A stretch of DNA of 18,097 bases from NCBI GenBank assembly GCA_027577415.1, contig JANBQS010000434.1, positions 1 to 18,097 on the forward strand, in the 5' to 3' direction. Positions 14,993 through 18,097 of this stretch are shown here, piece after piece. The notes under the pieces are model-generated. The model made no database searches, was not told the origin of the DNA, and was given only the letters and a program-made list of their open reading frames with translations. Source of the DNA: Coemansia sp. RSA 922 (lineage: Eukaryota; Kickxellomycota; Kickxellomycetes; Kickxellales; Kickxellaceae). The stretch's first letter is position 1. Every line of letters starts with the position of its first letter. The position numbers were made by a program, and so were the translations under genes.

Positions 14993-16210
14993 ATGTCCAT
15001 TAGACCCTCTGTTCAACGGTTCATCGAGTACCTGCGCATCAAGACCGTGCAGCCGACGCCAGACTACAGCACATGCACAAAGTTTCTTCAGCAACAGGCA
15101 CTAGAGCTAGGCCTAAAGTTCCAGGCCAAGGAATACGTAGCGGGCAAGCCAGTAGTGATTCTCAGCTGGGCAGGGACGTCTCCCGAGCTGCCCAGCATTA
15201 TCCTAAACTCACACACAGACGTAGTGCCCGTGTTTGAAGAGTTCTGGGACTATCCGCCATTCGAAGCCAGGCGCGTGCCCACGGACCCACAGGGCTCAGA
15301 CTATAAGATTTATGCGCGCGGATCTCAGGATATGAAGATCGTAGGACACGGGTACTTGGAGGCGATCCGAAGGCTCAAAGTCGAGGAGAAGCGGCAGCTG
15401 CTGCGTACAGTGCATGCAGTTTTTGTGCCCGATGAGGAGATTGGTGGGCATGACGGAATGCAACAGTTCGTCGAGTCGCCTGAGTTTGCTGCGCTGAACG
15501 CCGGGCTTGCTCTAGACGAAGGCATGGCCAACCCCGACAAGCCTCTGCGCGTGTTTTATGGCGAGCGGGCGCCATGCTGGGTAAAGTTTATTGCGCGCGG
15601 GAATACCGGCCACGGGAGCCAGTTCATTGAGGGCACGGCCGCTGAGAAGCTGGTGCCTATTATCGACCATCTCATGCAGTTCCGGCAGACGCAGTTCCAG
15701 ATCTACAGGACACCACACGAAGACGGCTCGCAGCGCACGCTGGGCGAAGTCACTACCGCCAACCTGACCCTGCTGAAATCGGGCGTCCAGCAGAATGTCG
15801 TGCCTGAGAACGCCACTGCCGGCTTTGACATTCGCATGACGCCTGCCGTTGACTACGTCGGGTTTAAGCGCGACCTGGAGGCGCTGGCTGAGAAGCACGG
15901 CGCGGAGGCTGAATTTGTGCAGTTCTGGGACGACAATTCTACTACGGCCACCGACGAATCCAACCCCTTCTGGCCAGCCTTTGAGCAAGCTGTGACTGCT
16001 CAGGGCTTTGACGTCTTCAAGGAGATCTTCCCTGCCGCCACTGATTCGCGCTACCTCCGCCGCGCTGGAGTGCCTGCGCTTGGCGTGACGCCGCTGTGCA
16101 ATGCTCCTATTCTCTTGCACGACCACAACGAGTATGTCAAGGAAAGCGAGTTCTTGGCTGCTATTGACTTTTACGCCGCTGTCGTTGCTGCCGTTGCAAA
16201 CGTCCGCTAA
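14993..16210 (+). CDS. ACY1: Aminoacylase-1 (N-acyl-L-amino-acid amidohydrolase), peptidase family M20A
   Basis: The enzyme hydrolyses N-acyl (mainly N-acetyl) L-amino acids to the free amino acid and the carboxylate, in the cytosol, using two zinc ions. The 405-residue product matches the family's length (human 408). Catalytic elements are in order: NSHTDVVPV with His74 and Asp76, ARGSQDMK with metal ligand Asp113, PDEEIGG with Glu148 (general base) and Glu149 (metal), DEGMANP with Glu176, the dimerisation-domain motif GNTGHGS (His207) and LLHDHNEYV with His376. All expected residues are present and no break is seen. There is no signal peptide. It is expressed from a TATA-containing promoter shared with NUC1. 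The tryptophan gene follows on the same strand, 202 bp away. Confidence 0.93.
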   Translation: MSIRPSVQRFIEYLRIKTVQPTPDYSTCTKFLQQQALELGLKFQAKEYVAGKPVVILSWAGTSPELPSIILNSHTDVVPVFEEFWDYPPFEARRVPTDPQGSDYKIYARGSQDMKIVGHGYLEAIRRLKVEEKRQLLRTVHAVFVPDEEIGGHDGMQQFVESPEFAALNAGLALDEGMANPDKPLRVFYGERAPCWVKFIARGNTGHGSQFIEGTAAEKLVPIIDHLMQFRQTQFQIYRTPHEDGSQRTLGEVTTANLTLLKSGVQQNVVPENATAGFDIRMTPAVDYVGFKRDLEALAEKHGAEAEFVQFWDDNSTTATDESNPFWPAFEQAVTAQGFDVFKEIFPAATDSRYLRRAGVPALGVTPLCNAPILLHDHNEYVKESEFLAAIDFYAAVVAAVANVR

Positions 16211-16412
16211 CGCCTCAAAAGAGGCACTATTTTTTTGACATCTGTTCTCAGCCGATCCGCCACTTTTTTTTTTCAGACACAACGCCCAGACATATTTGGT
16301 TGTGACGCATTTAAAGTGCTCATAGTTGTCCTCTCTTTTTTTCTTTTTCTTCCTCTAGTCAGTTCACTCTTTTTTATTATTTTTATACCTGAAGATAAAA
16401 AACATTAGCCAA

Positions 16413-17903
16413 ATGTCGACGCTTTTGCTGGACGCATACGATTCGTTTACATTCAACTTGTACCAGTATCTTAGAAAGGCTGGTGCTGACGTTCAGGTCT
16501 ATCGCAATGACAAGATAACTCTCGAGGAGGTTATTGCCCTGAACCCGCGCAACATCGTCTTGTCACCTGGGCCCGGTCATCCGCGCGAGGACCCTGGTAT
16601 CTGTTACGAGGTTTTGGAGCACTTTCAGGGCAAGATCCCCATTCTCGGCGTTTGCTTGGGCCAGCAGATGATGTACGAGCACTACGGCGGCACTGTTGGC
16701 TTTGCCGGCGAGATCCAGCACGGCAAGACCGGTCTCATCACTCACGATGCCCAAGGACTGTACTTGAACGTGGACCAGCAGTTCCCAGTCACGCGCTATC
16801 ACTCTTTGGCCGGCGACCCTGACACCTTGCCTGACTGTCTTGAGGTGACTAGCTGGACGCCCAACGGCATAATCATGGGCGTACGCCACAAAACCTATGC
16901 TATTGAGGGCGTCCAGTACCACCCAGAGAGCATTTTGAGCGAGAACGGCCTGCAAATGTTTGCCAACTTTTTGTGTCTCACCGCTGGTACTTGGGAAGAA
17001 AACATCGGTGCACGCAGTCCCGATGGATTTGCCCATCACTATCCTGGCCGTCTGCCAGCAAACGACTGTGCTGTCAAGGGACAAGGTGAGGTAGACATTC
17101 TGACAAAGATCTTTAATCGTCGCCAGAAGGACGTCGCCGCACAAAAGGTTCTGCCAGGAAGATCACTAGCCGATTTGCAACAGTTGTTGAGCCTGGGTTT
17201 GGCGCCTCCCCAGATTGACTTTGTCCAGCGGTTGCGCGAGCACCAAGGCAAGCTGGCCGTGTTGGCTGAGATCAAGCGCGCATCGCCTAGCAAGGGCGAT
17301 ATCAGTCCCACCGCCGTTGCCGCCGAGCACGCGCTATGCTACGCACAAGCCGGTGCGTCTGCCATATCTGTGCTGACCGAGCCCACCTGGTTCAAGGGCA
17401 GCATCGACGATCTCCGCGACGTCCGCGGCGTCATTAGCACACTCCCGAACCGCCCGGCAGTCCTACGCAAGGAATTTGTATTTGACGCTTACCAGATCGC
17501 CGAGGCCCGACTCAATGGCGCAGACTCGGTCTTGCTCATCGTCAAGATGCTCAGCCTGGCTCAATTGCGTGCCCTACTGGCGTACTCTCGTCAGCTGGGA
17601 ATGGAGCCACTGGTGGAGGTAAACAACGAGGAGGAGATGCAGGTTGCCTTGGAGGTTGGTGCCAAAGTCATTGGTGTCAATAACAGGAATCTGCGTACCT
17701 TTGACGTCGACATTAACAATACCAAGGACTTGGCTGGCGCCGTGCCCAGTGAGGTTATTTTGATCGCGCTTAGTGGCATTGTCGCGCCTCAGGATGCCGC
17801 CATTTACGCCAACTCTGGTGTAAAGGCCGTGCTAGTTGGCGAAGCCCTGATGCGCGCCGATGATAAGAAGGCATTTGTTGAGGGTCTGCAGAACGCTGAA
17901 TAA
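16413..17903 (+). CDS. TRP3: Bifunctional anthranilate synthase glutamine amidotransferase / indole-3-glycerol-phosphate synthase
   Basis: This is a fusion enzyme of tryptophan synthesis. Residues 1-195 are a class I glutamine amidotransferase (TrpG type) that supplies ammonia to the separate Trp2/TrpE subunit. It has the DAYDSFTFNL start, LSPGPGHP (50-57), nucleophile Cys81 in GVCLGQQ, and His170/Glu172 in YHPESIL. A linker of about 55 residues follows. Residues about 250-496 are indole-3-glycerol-phosphate synthase: Lys288 in LAEIKRASPSKG, Lys353 in LRKEF, Glu402 in LVEV, GVNNRNLRTFDVD (421-433), ALSGI (452-456) and VLVGEALMR (473-481). The length (496) is close to yeast Trp3 (484). No phosphoribosylanthranilate isomerase domain follows, unlike the three-domain TrpC proteins of many filamentous fungi. 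The stop is followed at once by AT-rich 3' sequence. Confidence 0.95.
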   Translation: MSTLLLDAYDSFTFNLYQYLRKAGADVQVYRNDKITLEEVIALNPRNIVLSPGPGHPREDPGICYEVLEHFQGKIPILGVCLGQQMMYEHYGGTVGFAGEIQHGKTGLITHDAQGLYLNVDQQFPVTRYHSLAGDPDTLPDCLEVTSWTPNGIIMGVRHKTYAIEGVQYHPESILSENGLQMFANFLCLTAGTWEENIGARSPDGFAHHYPGRLPANDCAVKGQGEVDILTKIFNRRQKDVAAQKVLPGRSLADLQQLLSLGLAPPQIDFVQRLREHQGKLAVLAEIKRASPSKGDISPTAVAAEHALCYAQAGASAISVLTEPTWFKGSIDDLRDVRGVISTLPNRPAVLRKEFVFDAYQIAEARLNGADSVLLIVKMLSLAQLRALLAYSRQLGMEPLVEVNNEEEMQVALEVGAKVIGVNNRNLRTFDVDINNTKDLAGAVPSEVILIALSGIVAPQDAAIYANSGVKAVLVGEALMRADDKKAFVEGLQNAE

Positions 17904-17993
17904 GAGTATGTTTTTATTAAAAACCATTATATTCATTAAAAAAAAAAAAGTCGCAATGTACTAAAAAGCTGAGAAAAGAAGAAAGAAAAAAGT

Positions 17994-18097
17994 TTAAACG
18001 ACATTATTGCCGGGTGCCAACGCAGAGATAGTAACAGGGTAAGCTTTTGTACCCTGGTTGTTTTCGTTCTGTACATGGATGTTGACAATCATGGAGT
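17994..18097 (-). CDS. C-terminal end of an unidentified protein (5' end outside window)
   Basis: On the minus strand the last 34 codons before TAA at 17994-17996 read as coding-like sequence with well-chosen codons, ending in PVTISALAPGNNVV. The visible 33 residues (with MIVNIHVQNEN near the window edge) look like alternating beta strands, as at the end of a beta-sandwich domain. I cannot name the family. The gene converges on TRP3, with 90 bp between stops, in line with the spacing of other convergent pairs here. The ATG near the edge is probably internal. Confidence 0.5.
   Translation of the reverse strand, partial: SMIVNIHVQNENNQGTKAYPVTISALAPGNNVV

Noticed and set aside
15512..16282. 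256-codon minus-strand ORF opposite aminoacylase-1
   Set aside because: It overlaps a clearly functional M20 enzyme with all catalytic residues; the antisense product has no recognisable domain.
16563..17144. 193-codon minus-strand ORF opposite the tryptophan gene
   Set aside because: Antisense to a conserved catalytic domain; no protein features of its own.

Overview
The window is nuclear DNA of a fungus with a compact, intron-poor genome. The evidence is a set of recognisable eukaryotic genes in single uninterrupted frames: CDC37, RIC8, VMA4, an RNF5-type RING ligase, RPL17, NUC1, aminoacylase-1 and a glutamine amidotransferase/indole-glycerol-phosphate synthase fusion. Intergenic spaces are short, and convergent 3' ends lie only 50-120 bp apart. 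RIC8 argues against a Saccharomyces-type yeast. The diverged F-box/LRR-like gene and the many GPI-type small proteins fit an early-diverging lineage such as Kickxellomycotina (Coemansia and relatives). That placement is inference from general knowledge, not from a search.

Layout from left to right. The 3' end of CDC37 (1-456, +) converges on RIC8 (507-2072, -). Next come four small secreted or GPI-anchored-type proteins: three on + (2492-2833, 3134-3409, 3742-3966) and one facing them on - (4084-4659). A 1.1 kb stretch without a confident gene follows, although 5258-5680 is open on both strands. VMA4 (5746-6441, -) and the RING E3 gene (6607-7512, -) follow. The RING gene is divergent from RPL17 (8181-8738, +) across a 668 bp region holding 17-bp tandem repeats, a structured GC-rich element and signals for a 5'UTR intron. 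Another GPI-type protein (9238-9627, +) follows, preceded by a possible 43-residue ORF with its own CCAAT/TATA promoter. Two diverged copies of an unrecognised protein family (9858-10238 and 10915-11313, both -) come next, then an F-box/LRR-like orphan (12039-13715, +) convergent with NUC1 (13778-14755, -). NUC1 shares a 237 bp promoter region with aminoacylase-1 (14993-16210, +), which is followed by the tryptophan gene (16413-17903, +). The window ends in the C-terminus of an unidentified minus-strand gene (17994-18097).

The housekeeping genes do not form one pathway. They cover chaperoning of kinases, G-alpha signalling, vacuolar acidification, ER-associated degradation, translation, mitochondrial DNA degradation, N-acyl amino acid hydrolysis and tryptophan synthesis. 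The most novel content is the lineage-specific material between them: the cluster of small secreted proteins, the two-copy orphan family (both copies followed by an open frame shifted by the same amount, and sharing upstream sequence blocks) and the RPL17 leader. I saw no tRNA, rRNA, transposon or CRISPR array.
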